A DNA stretch of 64,000 bases from DATKAS01 sp963733765 (GTDB lineage: Bacteria; Actinomycetota; Acidimicrobiia; Acidimicrobiales; DATKAS01), in contig CAVTEI010000007.1 of NCBI GenBank assembly GCA_963733765.1, positions 372,001 to 436,000 of the forward strand, read 5' to 3'. A model generated the notes under the pieces. That model did not search any database. It saw nothing but the letters and a program-made list of their open reading frames with translations, and was not told the origin of the DNA. Position 1 is the first letter of the stretch; each line of letters opens with the position of its first letter. Of this stretch, positions 26,528-37,340 are shown in pieces. A program made the position numbers and the translations under genes.

Positions 26528-28618
26528 GTGAGTGACACCACGACCGACCTCGAGCGCCAGACGTCTGGTGCGACCATGCGCCTCATCGTCGAGTTCGTGC
26601 GTGCGCGCGCCGGCGATCGGGGCGTGCGTCGCTTGCTGCAGCTCGCCGGCGAGCAGCGGACCGAGCGCCAGGTCTGTGACGAGCGCCTTTGGAGCACCTA
26701 CGGGCAGAAGATCGCGCTGTTCGAGGCGGCGGCGGTCGTCCTCGACGATCCCGTGGTCGCGCGCCACGTCGGCGAAGCGTCCCTGGCTCTGGGCGTCGGC
26801 GCGTCGACGAAGGCCCTCCTGCGCAGCCTCGGCTCGCCGGCGATGGTGCTGCGCAACCTGCCGAGGATCACCGGCAAGTTCTCCAGCGTCGCGATCATGG
26901 AAGCCCTCGAGATCGAGCGATCGCGGGCCCTGATCGCGTATCACGTGCTGCCGGTCGTCGAGCCACACCGCGCCGACTGCCAGTACAACATCGGGCTGCT
27001 CTCGCAGATCGGCCCGCTGTTCGGGCTGAGCCGGTCCTCGGTGGTGCAGTACGGCTGCCAGGCGGAAGGCGACCGGCGCTGCATCTACGAGGTCAGTTGG
27101 GTCGGCAAGGCACCGGCGCAGCGCGGACGGCGGCGCAAGGCGTCGGTGCTCGCCGCGCAACTCGCGGATCTCAATGCGACGTTCGACCAGGTGCTGTCGA
27201 CGGCGGCCGATCTCGTCTCCGACGACGATGTGGACACCGTTCTCTCGCGCATCACGAACCGCGCAGCCGTCGCGGCGCACGCCCCGCAGTTCGTCCTCGC
27301 CGTGCGCCCGACCGAGCATGACCCACTCCGGGTCCATCACATCGGCCTCACGGATGACGAAGTGGCGCTCCTGGTGCCGCTGCTGACCGCCCGACTGCCC
27401 CCCGACGACGATCCGAGACTGCTCGTGGTCGAGGTGGCTTCGTCACGCCGCCGGTATGGCCGGTTGGCGGCCCGCTACCCCGAGTCGCACGGCTTCCTCG
27501 ACGACGAGCGCCGCATGTTGTCGGTCTACGCGCGCCATGCCGCGGCCGCGCTCGACGCCGCCACCGCGCTCGACGAAGTACGCGACCAGCGCAGGCACCT
27601 CGTGGAGCTGCTCGAGCTGTCGCGATCGCTCGCGGCCGCGCGCGAGGTGCCCCAAGTCGCGGACCAGGTGGCCGTCGCCGTCACCACTGTCGTCGGCGCC
27701 AGCCGCGCCGCCGTGTTCTCGGCCGACTCGACCTCCACGACGTTCACGCTCCGCGCCACCCACGGATGGGACCGCGGCGCGCGACGGGCCCGGCCATTGC
27801 GCCTGCGCGTCATCGACAATCCAGAGATCGCCGAGGTGCTCCGGCACGGCGCCCCTCGCCGCATCGACCGCGAGACCGCCGGGACACGCAGCCGCCGGCT
27901 CCTGCGGGCCACGGGGCTGCAGAGCGCGCTCCTCGCCCCGATCGTCACGAGCGACCGAACCGTCGGAGTGCTCATCGCCGGCTGGACGGGGGAAGAGGAC
28001 CGCGACGGCTCGCTCGACCCGCGGCTCCACGAGGCGTTGGCCGGGGTCGCCGATCAGGCGGGCATCGCGTTGGAACGCGCTGAGCTGCTCGAACAGGTCC
28101 GCCATCAGGCGCTGCACGACTCGCTCACCGACCTGCCGAACGCATCACTTGTACGCGACCGCGCCGAGCGAGCGCTCGCCAGCCTCAGTCGCCACCCCGG
28201 TAGGCGGACCGGCATGCTGTTCATCGACCTCGACCGGTTCAAGTCCGTGAACGACGACCACGGCCATGCCGCCGGCGACGCCGTGCTCCGCGAGGTCGCC
28301 CACCGGCTCGCTGGGTCGGTGCGCGCTGGCGACACCGTCGGGCGGCTCGGCGGCGACGAGTTCGTCGTCTTGCTGCCAGACCTGTCCGGCCCGGGCAACG
28401 CGTACGCCGTAGCCGGCAAGGTGCTCGAGCGGCTGCGGGTGCCGATCGAGGTCGAAGGCAAGCCGACGATGGTGACGGCAAGCGTGGGTGTTGCCGTCGC
28501 GCCCGACGACGGCATGGACTACGAGGCGCTGCTCGCCCGCGCCGACGCGAGCATGTACCGAGCGAAGGAATCGGGCCGCAACACGGTGCGGGGCACCGGC
28601 GCCGGCTCGGCCCCCTGA
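26528..28618 (+). CDS. Diguanylate cyclase with V4R-like and two GAF sensor domains
   Basis: A 696-residue cytoplasmic signalling protein. Residues about 15-195 resemble a V4R/heme-NO-binding-associated sensor (note YGCQAEGDRRC). Two GAF-like domains follow (about 215-345 and 365-525), then a GGDEF domain. The active loop RLGGDEFVVLL is intact, so cyclic-di-GMP synthesis is expected. The inhibitory RxxD site (RAGD) lies five residues before GGDEF, so product inhibition is likely. It starts at GTG 26528. No EAL or HD-GYP phosphodiesterase is present in the window. The ligands of the sensor domains are unknown. Confidence 0.88.
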   Translation: MSDTTTDLERQTSGATMRLIVEFVRARAGDRGVRRLLQLAGEQRTERQVCDERLWSTYGQKIALFEAAAVVLDDPVVARHVGEASLALGVGASTKALLRSLGSPAMVLRNLPRITGKFSSVAIMEALEIERSRALIAYHVLPVVEPHRADCQYNIGLLSQIGPLFGLSRSSVVQYGCQAEGDRRCIYEVSWVGKAPAQRGRRRKASVLAAQLADLNATFDQVLSTAADLVSDDDVDTVLSRITNRAAVAAHAPQFVLAVRPTEHDPLRVHHIGLTDDEVALLVPLLTARLPPDDDPRLLVVEVASSRRRYGRLAARYPESHGFLDDERRMLSVYARHAAAALDAATALDEVRDQRRHLVELLELSRSLAAAREVPQVADQVAVAVTTVVGASRAAVFSADSTSTTFTLRATHGWDRGARRARPLRLRVIDNPEIAEVLRHGAPRRIDRETAGTRSRRLLRATGLQSALLAPIVTSDRTVGVLIAGWTGEEDRDGSLDPRLHEALAGVADQAGIALERAELLEQVRHQALHDSLTDLPNASLVRDRAERALASLSRHPGRRTGMLFIDLDRFKSVNDDHGHAAGDAVLREVAHRLAGSVRAGDTVGRLGGDEFVVLLPDLSGPGNAYAVAGKVLERLRVPIEVEGKPTMVTASVGVAVAPDDGMDYEALLARADASMYRAKESGRNTVRGTGAGSAP

Positions 28619-28643
28619 GCTCCGTGCCCGAGGCGGAGTCAAG

Positions 28644-29030
28644 TCAGGCGGGGATCACTCGCTTCATCGTGTCGATCATCTCGACCGCCGTGGCGCCGGG
28701 CGTGAGCACTGCCGCGACGCCAGCGTCGAGCAGCTTCGCCACGTCGGCGGCGGGGATGATGCCGCCGACGATGACGGGGATGTCGAGCCCGACTTCGCGC
28801 AGCTTCGCGACCACCTTGGGGACGAGCGTCATGTGCGCACCCGACAGCATCGACAGCCCGACGGCGTCGACGTCCTCGTCGATCGCGGCAGCCGCGACAG
28901 TGTCGGGTGTCTGGAACAGCCCGGTGTAGATCACCTCGTACCCCGCGTCGCGCAGGATGCGCGCGACCACCTTCACACCCCGGTCGTGCCCATCCAGGCC
29001 GACCTTGGCCACCAGAACGCGATGGGTCAT
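28644..29030 (-). CDS. icmB: Cobalamin-binding small subunit of an acyl-CoA mutase (IcmB type)
   Basis: A 128-residue B12-binding Rossmann-like domain. The DxHxxG motif is Asp13-x-His15-x-x-Gly18 in VGLDGHDRG, giving the His ligand to cobalt; SMLSGAH and VIVGGIIP complete the corrin pocket. A free-standing domain of this size is the small subunit of isobutyryl-CoA mutase or of split methylmalonyl-CoA mutases. The large subunit at 31.6-33.2 kb has isobutyryl-type residues, so IcmB is preferred. Its ATG overlaps the stop of the dehydrogenase gene (ATGA). Confidence 0.9.
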   Translation of the reverse strand: MTHRVLVAKVGLDGHDRGVKVVARILRDAGYEVIYTGLFQTPDTVAAAAIDEDVDAVGLSMLSGAHMTLVPKVVAKLREVGLDIPVIVGGIIPAADVAKLLDAGVAAVLTPGATAVEMIDTMKRVIPA

Positions 29031-29890
29031 CGCTTGCTGTAGTCGTAGAAGCCGCGGCCGGCCTTGCGTCCGAGAAGCCCCGCTTCGACCATGCGCGACA
29101 GCAAGGGCGGAGGCGCGTAGAGCGGCTCCTTGAACTCGGCGTAGAGCGACTCGGCCACCGCCATCGTCGTGTCGAGACCGATGAGGTCGGCGAGGTGCAG
29201 TGGGCCCATCGGGTGCGCGCAGCCCTCCACCATCCCGGTGTCGATGTCCTCCGCTGTCGCGAAGCCCGACTCGAGCATGCGAATCGCCGAAAGCAGGTAC
29301 GGGATGAGGAGCGCGTTGACGATGAAGCCCGCACGGTCCTGCGACCTCACGACGCGCTTGCCGAGCTGGTCGGTCGCGAACGCCTCGGCCTGTTCGGTCG
29401 TCGCTGGCGCGGTGAGCAACGAGGTCACGACCTCGACGAGGTTGAGCACCGGCACGGGGTTGAAGAAGTGGATGCCCACCACGGACTCGGGCCGGCCTGT
29501 TGCCATCCCCAGCTTCATGATCGGGATCGAGGACGTGTTCGACGCCAGCACCGCGCTGTCCGACTCGACAACCTTGTCGAGGAGGCCGAACACCTCAGCC
29601 TTCAGCTCTTCTGACTCGACGACCGCCTCGATGACCATGTCCCGATCGCTGAGCTCTCCGTAGTCGGTCGTCACCCGAATGTGCTGAAGGGTCGCGTCGC
29701 GGCCCGCGTCGTCGAGCTTGCCGGCGCGGGTTGCACGGTCCAGGGAGGTGTTGATGCGGGCCAACCCGGCCTCCGCGGCCTCGGGCGACGCTTCCCGCAC
29801 CACGACATCGAGCCCGGCCCGGGCGCACACCTCGGCAATGCCCGATCCCATGAGCCCGCAACCGACCACGCCGACCCGTTCGATCACCAT
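29027..29890 (-). CDS. 3-hydroxybutyryl-CoA (3-hydroxyacyl-CoA) dehydrogenase
   Basis: A 287-residue NAD-dependent dehydrogenase of the Hbd/PaaH type. The Rossmann loop GVVGCGLMGSGIAEVCARAG is at the N terminus. The catalytic region SNTSSIP, then the HFFNPVPVLNLVEV block with the active His, and the C-terminal GFATAEDIDTGM and GRGFYDYS are typical. It oxidises (S)-3-hydroxybutyryl-CoA to acetoacetyl-CoA. ATG 29890 is chosen; the open frame upstream to 31228 is antisense to the amidohydrolase. Coupling to icmB suggests isobutyryl- to butyryl-CoA conversion feeding beta-oxidation. Confidence 0.94.
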   Translation of the reverse strand: MVIERVGVVGCGLMGSGIAEVCARAGLDVVVREASPEAAEAGLARINTSLDRATRAGKLDDAGRDATLQHIRVTTDYGELSDRDMVIEAVVESEELKAEVFGLLDKVVESDSAVLASNTSSIPIMKLGMATGRPESVVGIHFFNPVPVLNLVEVVTSLLTAPATTEQAEAFATDQLGKRVVRSQDRAGFIVNALLIPYLLSAIRMLESGFATAEDIDTGMVEGCAHPMGPLHLADLIGLDTTMAVAESLYAEFKEPLYAPPPLLSRMVEAGLLGRKAGRGFYDYSKR

Positions 29891-29956
29891 GCGCCGCAGT
29901 CTCGCATTGCCCGCGCGTGCAGGTCGCCGCGACACGTCGCGGCCTAGCCTTCGCCT

Positions 29957-31528
29957 GTGGAGAAGTGGCGCCGACAGATCGCGCAAGCTCCCGACGGACG
30001 GCCCGACTTCCCACTGCGTCCCGGCCCCGTGTCCAACGGCGAGTTCGTGCCCCCTCCCCCCTCGGCGGAGGACGCTCGCGTCGCAGCGGCGATCCTCGAC
30101 AGAGTCGAGCGGGCCGCGCGGCGCACGAACATCGACCGGCGCCGGTTTCTCCAGTCGAGCGCTGGGGTCGCCGCGTCCTTGGCCGTGTTCAACGCCTGCG
30201 GAGGCGGCCGCGGCGCCGCCCCAACCACGACGCTCGGATCGACGACTCGAGCATCGCCAATCTCTCGCCCGACGACGACGCGCGGTGGGTCCTTCGTCGT
30301 GCCCGAGCCCGAAGACGTCGTCGCTTGCAACCAGGCGTTGGCCGGCGACGAGTTCATCTTCGACGTGCATACACACCACGTCGTCCCCGACGGGCCGTGG
30401 CGGCAGAGCGCGCTTCGAATCGCGGACATGATCGAGGGGCTGGTGCCAGCCGGCTGCAGCGAAGCCGACCCCCTTCGCTGTCTCGACCGCACCGCGTACC
30501 TGCACGACATGTTCCTCGCGTCCGACACGACCATCACCCTGCTGTCGGACGTGCCGAACTCTGGCCCGGCCGACGCCCCGCTTCCGTGGGAGCAGAAGCG
30601 CGAGACCCGCCGCCTGGCTGCGACGCTCGCTGCGCCGGGAGCTGCCCGGGTGTTGTTGCACGACGTCATCGCGCCGAACTTCGGTGACCTCGCCATGCGC
30701 CTGGCCGAGATGGAGCTCTCGGCCGGCTCCGGTGACCTGTCGGCGTTCAAGGTGTACACCGCGTGGGGACCGGGGCGGCAGGGCTTCGCGCTCGACGACC
30801 CGGCCATCGGGATCCCGGTCGTCGAGAAGGCAAACGAGCTCGGCGTGAAGATCATCTGTGCCCACAAGGGCTTGCCGCTGCTCGAGTTCGATCGAGCCTT
30901 CAACGGGCCGCGGGACATGGTGGCGCTCTCTCGTCTCTATCCCGACATGCGCTTCGTCGTCTATCACGGCGCGTACGAGCTGCAGACGACCGAGGGCCCG
31001 TACGACCCGACAGCGACGGTCGGCATCGATTCGCTCGTCCGCGCTCTGGAGGACCACGGAGTCGGACCGAACGAGAACGTCTATGCCGAGATCGGCACCA
31101 CCTGGCGTGAGGTGCTCGCCCACCCCGACGAGGCCGCTCACGCGATCGGCAAACTCCTCAGATCCGTCGGCGAGGACCGGGTCCTCTGGGGCACCGATGG
31201 CATCTGGTACGGCTCCCCGCAGCCTCAAATCATGGCGTTCAGGGCGTTTCAGATATCCGCCGAGTACCAGGAGCGCTACGGCTACCCGGCGCTCACCGAC
31301 GAGCTCAAGCGAAAGATCTTCGGGCTCAACGCGGCAGCACTATTCGGGATCGACCCCGCGGCTGTCCGATGCGCGTTGGACGCCGACGGCCTGGCCGGAG
31401 TGAGGATTGAACAGGCCGCGCTGGTGGCCGACGGCGCGATCCCGGCCCCATGGCACGCACGCGGACCGCTCACCCGGCGCGAGACGCTCTCCTGGATCGC
31501 CCATCTCCGAGAGCCATGGCGACCGTGA
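29957..31528 (+). CDS. Exported TIM-barrel amidohydrolase (Tat lipoprotein)
   Basis: A 523-residue metal-dependent hydrolase of the amidohydrolase_2 type. Metal-ligand candidates are FDVHTHHVVP near residue 136, the His in ICAHKGLPL, VVYHGAYEL and the late Asp in LWGTDGIWYG. A twin-Arg export signal (DRRRFLQSSAG, ending in the lipobox FNACGG) is present, but it sits at residues 60-80 behind an unusual 58-residue hydrophilic leader from GTG 29957. It is transcribed opposite to, and inserted between, the two mutase subunit genes. The substrate is unknown; a hydrolase or decarboxylase reaction is possible. Confidence 0.83.
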   Translation: MEKWRRQIAQAPDGRPDFPLRPGPVSNGEFVPPPPSAEDARVAAAILDRVERAARRTNIDRRRFLQSSAGVAASLAVFNACGGGRGAAPTTTLGSTTRASPISRPTTTRGGSFVVPEPEDVVACNQALAGDEFIFDVHTHHVVPDGPWRQSALRIADMIEGLVPAGCSEADPLRCLDRTAYLHDMFLASDTTITLLSDVPNSGPADAPLPWEQKRETRRLAATLAAPGAARVLLHDVIAPNFGDLAMRLAEMELSAGSGDLSAFKVYTAWGPGRQGFALDDPAIGIPVVEKANELGVKIICAHKGLPLLEFDRAFNGPRDMVALSRLYPDMRFVVYHGAYELQTTEGPYDPTATVGIDSLVRALEDHGVGPNENVYAEIGTTWREVLAHPDEAAHAIGKLLRSVGEDRVLWGTDGIWYGSPQPQIMAFRAFQISAEYQERYGYPALTDELKRKIFGLNAAALFGIDPAAVRCALDADGLAGVRIEQAALVADGAIPAPWHARGPLTRRETLSWIAHLREPWRP

Positions 31529-31559
31529 ACCCGGGTCACCGGTCGTCGGGCGTCACCAC

Positions 31560-33206
<1,647 letters not shown>

Positions 33207-33273
33207 CAACGACCCTCCCCGCAGGAAATGTGTGCTCGTAGTGTACGAGCCGCCCTTCACCGAAAGGACGGCC

Positions 33274-33933
33274 ATGACGACGTTCGACCTCGCCCAAGTC
33301 GATCACCTGCTCTCGACCACGCGGGCAGTGCGCAAACGGCTCGATCTCAGCCGTCCCGTCCCCCGCGAGCTCGTCCTCGACTGCATCCGAGTCGCCACGC
33401 AGGCGCCGACCGGCGGCAACGTGCAGCGGTGGCGGTGGCTCGTGGTCGACGACGCGGACAAGCGCGCCGCGCTGGCCGACATGTACCGGCGCTCGTACGC
33501 GCCGTACATCGCCGAGCGCGAGCGAGCCATGCAGGGAGCCGGCGGGGTCGACGACGCGACCCGCAAGATCGTGGACTCCTCGACGTACCTCGCCGAGCAC
33601 CTGCACGAGGTGCCGGTGCACGTGATCCCGTGCGCGCTCGATCGCCTACCGGCGGGGATGCCGCAAGGACAAGTCGCCGGGTTCTACGGCTCGATCCTCC
33701 CTGCGGTGTGGTCGCTGCAGCTCGCCTTGCGAGCGCGGGGCTTGGGCTCCGCGTGGACGACGTTGCACCTCGCGTACGAGGACGAGGCGTGCGAGCTACT
33801 CGGCATCCCCACGACCGTCACGCAGGTCGCGCTCATCCCCGTCGCGTACTACACCGGCACGGACTTCAAGCCGGCGCCCCGACGTCCGGTCGAGGAGGTC
33901 ACCTACTACAACGCCTGGCGACAGCGCGACTGA
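33274..33933 (+). CDS. Nitroreductase-family FMN oxidoreductase
   Basis: A 219-residue flavin enzyme of the nitroreductase superfamily. The FMN-binding start TTRAVRKRLDLSRPVP, the APTGGNVQRWRWLVV block and the helix SILPAVWSLQLALRARGLGSAWT, followed by LIPVAYYTG, fit the family. ATG 33274 has an AAGGA Shine-Dalgarno about 7 bases upstream. The substrate is not predictable. It starts 67 bases from the icmA GTG on the opposite strand, so the two share a promoter region. Confidence 0.9.
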   Translation: MTTFDLAQVDHLLSTTRAVRKRLDLSRPVPRELVLDCIRVATQAPTGGNVQRWRWLVVDDADKRAALADMYRRSYAPYIAERERAMQGAGGVDDATRKIVDSSTYLAEHLHEVPVHVIPCALDRLPAGMPQGQVAGFYGSILPAVWSLQLALRARGLGSAWTTLHLAYEDEACELLGIPTTVTQVALIPVAYYTGTDFKPAPRRPVEEVTYYNAWRQRD

Positions 33934-33936
33934 GGT

Positions 33937-34803
33937 TCACGCCTCGTCGCGCGTCGCCGTGCGGTAGTCGCCGAACGTCGAGTCACGCGCATCGAGCGCC
34001 GGCTTGACGCCGCGGGCGAGCTCGGCCATGTATTCGCGCGACGACCGCTGATGGAAGCCGAGCGCGTTGAGCTCCGCGGTCGCCTTGATGCCGTCGCGAA
34101 TTCCCATGACTTCCATCGCACGATGCACGACGCGCTTGTTCAGCGCCTGCAGGTCCGGTGGCACCTTCGCCACGCGCTCGGCCATCTCGAGCACCGCGTT
34201 GTCGAGCTCGTCGGCGGGGAAGGCTCGGTTGGCGAAGCCGGCAGCCACGGCGTCCGCGCCGCTCATCGAGTCGCCGGTGAGCATCGCTTCCATCGCTCGT
34301 CGCATGCCCAGCAGCCACGGGTGCCAGGCCATGTCGGGGGCGGACATCAGGCGCACGGGCGGATAGCCGATCTGCGCGTCGGCGGCGACGTAGACGAGAT
34401 CGCAGGCTGACGCCAGCTCGGTGCCGCCCGCGAGACAGAAGCCGTGGACCTGCGCGATCAGCGGCGTCGCCATGTCCCACATCTCGAACCATCCGTGGAC
34501 GACGTGGCGAGCCCAGGCGCCGTCGGCCCGGGAGATCGGCCAGGGCAACGGCTCAGCGGGGTCTTGAGCGAGGTCGTAGCCGGCCGAGAAGCACGAACCC
34601 GCGCCTCGGATCACCACGACGTGGACGCCGCGATCCGCGTCGGCGTCTCTCAGGGCGGTGAACAGCTCGCCGCGGAGCGCATTCGAGAGCGCGTTGCGCT
34701 TGTGGGGACGATTGAGGGTGAGCCGGCGCACCGTGGGACGCGGGTCGTCGACCAACACCAGCGGTTCGGCGACACCGGATTCGGCAGCACGGCGCTCGGC
34801 CAT
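33937..34803 (-). CDS. Enoyl-CoA hydratase/isomerase family protein
   Basis: A 288-residue crotonase-fold protein. The substrate-binding Ala-Gly-Asp-type loop is GSCFSAGYDLAQDP and the oxyanion-hole/catalytic loop is HGFCLAGGTELASACDLVY. Glu in GGTEL is in the right place for one of the two catalytic acids; the second position (QIGYPPVRL) lacks the usual Glu, so the reaction may differ from simple hydration. ATG 34803 is selected; the open frame beyond it is antisense to the protease leader. It ends 3 bases after the convergent nitroreductase gene. Confidence 0.88.
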   Translation of the reverse strand: MAERRAAESGVAEPLVLVDDPRPTVRRLTLNRPHKRNALSNALRGELFTALRDADADRGVHVVVIRGAGSCFSAGYDLAQDPAEPLPWPISRADGAWARHVVHGWFEMWDMATPLIAQVHGFCLAGGTELASACDLVYVAADAQIGYPPVRLMSAPDMAWHPWLLGMRRAMEAMLTGDSMSGADAVAAGFANRAFPADELDNAVLEMAERVAKVPPDLQALNKRVVHRAMEVMGIRDGIKATAELNALGFHQRSSREYMAELARGVKPALDARDSTFGDYRTATRDEA

Positions 34804-34924
34804 GCGCGCGGAGCGTATCGGGAGGGCGCGCCGACCTTCACGGGAACGCAATGGACCCGGCGCTAACGTTCCGCCCGTCGTACCGCGGGAGAGACCTGCC
34901 GGCGCGAGACATGAGGAGCGGGAC

Positions 34925-36754
34925 ATGTCGACGAACGACCCAACACAGCCCGAGGTCCCGACCCCGCCGCCACCACCTCCACCGCCGCCGCCTCCCCCTC
35001 CGCCCCCCGCCAGCCCGACGCCGCCCGGCCAAGCGCCCCCCGCCCCCACCCCGACGCGGCCTCCGGCCCCGCCCACTGGTCCGATCGGCGGGAGCAGCCC
35101 GCCCACGGATCCGACCTCGTACACCGCGACTCCCCCGCCCTCGGGTGGAGGCGGAGGCAAGAAGGTCGGGCTGATCGTCGGCGCCATCGTCGTTGTCGCC
35201 GCGCTCGTGGTCGGGGGTCTCGTCGTGTTCGGCGGCGACGACGAGAACGGCGCAAGCCCGGCCACCACCGGCGCCGACGGCACGAGCACCGAGACGACGG
35301 TCGCCGGCAGCGGTCAAGCCGTCGCCGCCGTCGACGAGGCGTCCGGCGCGGTCATCCGCATCGAGACCGACGGCACGATCCGCGACCCCGAGTTCGGCCA
35401 GACGAGCAACGCCGGTGCGGGCAGCGGCTTCATCATCGACCCGTCAGGCATCGCGGTGACGAACAACCACGTCGTCACCGGCGCCGCGACCCTCGACGTG
35501 TTCGTCGGCGGATCGGCCGAGCCGGTCTCGGCCCGCGTGCTCGGCGTCTCCGAGTGCTCCGACCTCGCCGTCATCGATCTCGAGGGCGAGGGATATCCGT
35601 TCCTCAATTGGTTCGACGACGAGATCCGGCCGGGCATCGACGTGTTCGCGGCCGGCTTCCCGCTCGACGATCCCGAGTTCACGCTGACGAAGGGCATCGT
35701 CTCGAAGGCGAGCGCGGACGACATCTCACCGAGCTCCAACATCGACCATGTGATCGAGCACGACGCGAACATCCAGCCCGGCAACTCGGGCGGACCCCTC
35801 ATCACTGAGGACGCGCTTGTCGTCGGCGTGAACTACGCCGGCTTCGACTTCGCCGGCACGGGAACCGAGCAGTTCTTCGCGATCGCGTCCGACACGGCAC
35901 AGCCGATCGTCGCGCAGCTGCAGGAGGGCGAGAACGTGGACTCGCTCGGCATCAACGGCACGGCGGTGAGCGACGAGGAGTCGGGCACATTCGGTCTCTG
36001 GGTGAACGCCGTCGACGCCGGTTCGCCAGCGTCGAACCTCGGCCTCGAGCCCGGCGACATCATCACGAGGATGGCCGGCGTCGATGTCGGTCTCGACGGC
36101 ACCATGAAGGACTACTGCGACATCCTGCGCACGAAGGGCCAGGACGCGGCGATCGGCGTCGAGGTGCTGAGGTTCGACACCTCCGAGGTGCTCAGGGGCG
36201 AGTTCAACGGTCAAGAGCTCGAGCTCGCGTTCTCGTTCGCCGATGAGCTCGGCGAGACCGGCGACACCTACGAGAACTTCTCGATCGTGACCGACGACTC
36301 GAACACCATTCAGGTCGAGGTGCCCGATGAATGGGCCGACGTCCGCGGCGAGGCGCAGGAGATCGCCGGTGTGCTCGCCCCATCGATCCAGGCGAGCCCC
36401 GATGTCGATGCGTTCATCAACACGTTCGACGTGCCGGGCATGGAGTTCGTGCTCAGCGACCAGTTCACGTCGGCCGACTTCGAATCGATCATGGACGCGA
36501 TCGGTCCGTCGGAGCTGTGCACGAGCGCGGGACGTGAGGACTATGAAGATCCGCTCTTCACGGGCCGCTTCGAGGTCTGGGAGTCCTGTCAGGGCACGGA
36601 TGCCTCGTACATCGTGGTGGTGGCAGCCGAGGAAGACTCGACGGAAGTGGCGATCGTGACGGTCCAGGCGATCGACGACCGCGACTTCGACGCGCTCGAC
36701 CGCATCCTCGCGACGTTCAGCACGACATCGACCGTCCTCGAGCCGGGGGACTGA
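34925..36754 (+). CDS. HtrA/DegP-like membrane-anchored serine protease with PDZ domain
   Basis: A 609-residue trypsin-like protease. The cytoplasmic leader is very Pro-rich, with a 15-proline run at residues 14-28. A single membrane helix (VGLIVGAIVVVAALVVGGLVVF) follows, so the catalytic domain is outside. The triad is His in VTNNHVV, Asp in SDLAVIDL and Ser in QPGNSGGPL. A PDZ domain follows (LGLEPGDIITRMAGVDV) and then about 160 residues of unassigned extracytoplasmic sequence. The start has AGGAG 7 bases upstream. It probably handles damaged exported proteins or signalling cleavage. The yqgE-like gene follows 10 bases later. Confidence 0.93.
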   Translation: MSTNDPTQPEVPTPPPPPPPPPPPPPPPASPTPPGQAPPAPTPTRPPAPPTGPIGGSSPPTDPTSYTATPPPSGGGGGKKVGLIVGAIVVVAALVVGGLVVFGGDDENGASPATTGADGTSTETTVAGSGQAVAAVDEASGAVIRIETDGTIRDPEFGQTSNAGAGSGFIIDPSGIAVTNNHVVTGAATLDVFVGGSAEPVSARVLGVSECSDLAVIDLEGEGYPFLNWFDDEIRPGIDVFAAGFPLDDPEFTLTKGIVSKASADDISPSSNIDHVIEHDANIQPGNSGGPLITEDALVVGVNYAGFDFAGTGTEQFFAIASDTAQPIVAQLQEGENVDSLGINGTAVSDEESGTFGLWVNAVDAGSPASNLGLEPGDIITRMAGVDVGLDGTMKDYCDILRTKGQDAAIGVEVLRFDTSEVLRGEFNGQELELAFSFADELGETGDTYENFSIVTDDSNTIQVEVPDEWADVRGEAQEIAGVLAPSIQASPDVDAFINTFDVPGMEFVLSDQFTSADFESIMDAIGPSELCTSAGREDYEDPLFTGRFEVWESCQGTDASYIVVVAAEEDSTEVAIVTVQAIDDRDFDALDRILATFSTTSTVLEPGD

Positions 36755-36764
36755 CCCGGAGACG

Positions 36765-37319
36765 ATGGTTTTCGTCAGCGGCCGGTTGCTCGTAGCCGCG
36801 CCAACGCTGGCCGATCCGAGCTTCGCCCGCACTGTCGTGCTCATGTTGGCGCACGGCGAGGAAGGCGCGCTCGGCCTCGTGCTGAACCGCCCGAGCGAGA
36901 TCGACGTCGAGGTCGTGCTGACCGACGAGTGGCACGCAGCGGCGGCCGCACCACCGACGCTGTTCTTCGGTGGTCCCGTCGCGACCGAGTCGGTGATCGG
37001 GCTGGCCCGGGTGCACGGGCTCGGCGACGGCATCGGGTTCAGCGCCTCGACCGAGACGCTCGGCACGGTCGACCTCGAGCTCTCACCGAGCGCGATCGCC
37101 GGCGGCATCGAGGTCGCCCGGATCTTCGCCGGCCATGCAGGTTGGGGGCCCGGCCAGCTCGAAGGCGAGCTCCAAGTGCCAGGGTGGATCGTCGTGGACG
37201 CCCTCGACGACGATCCTTTCACCGACGACCCCGACGGTCTGTGGCGCCGTGTTCTTGGCCGTCAACCGGGCCGGCTGGGCTGGCTCGCCAACTTCCCTGA
37301 TTCTCTCCAGTCGAACTGA
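36765..37319 (+). CDS. YqgE/AlgH family protein (DUF179)
   Basis: A 184-residue member of the YqgE/AlgH family, a conserved fold of unknown biochemical role. Recognisable parts are SGRLLVAAPTLADPSFARTV, ALGLVLNRPSEIDV, TLFFGGPVATESVIGL and the acidic FAGHAGWGPGQLEGEL. Length is normal. ATG 36765 follows the protease stop by 10 bases, so the two genes are likely co-transcribed. The second repeat pair begins just after its stop. Confidence 0.93.
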   Translation: MVFVSGRLLVAAPTLADPSFARTVVLMLAHGEEGALGLVLNRPSEIDVEVVLTDEWHAAAAAPPTLFFGGPVATESVIGLARVHGLGDGIGFSASTETLGTVDLELSPSAIAGGIEVARIFAGHAGWGPGQLEGELQVPGWIVVDALDDDPFTDDPDGLWRRVLGRQPGRLGWLANFPDSLQSN

Positions 37320-37340
37320 AGCGTCGCCGTCCTCCGCTGT

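Noticed and set aside
29891..31228. Long minus-strand open frame continuing upstream of the 3-hydroxyacyl-CoA dehydrogenase
   Set aside because: It is antisense to the amidohydrolase, low in family-like sequence, and the dehydrogenase Rossmann motif follows directly after ATG 29890.
34803..35289. Gly-rich antisense extension of the enoyl-CoA hydratase
   Set aside because: It mirrors the poly-Pro and linker region of the protease gene; the crotonase fold starts after ATG 34803.
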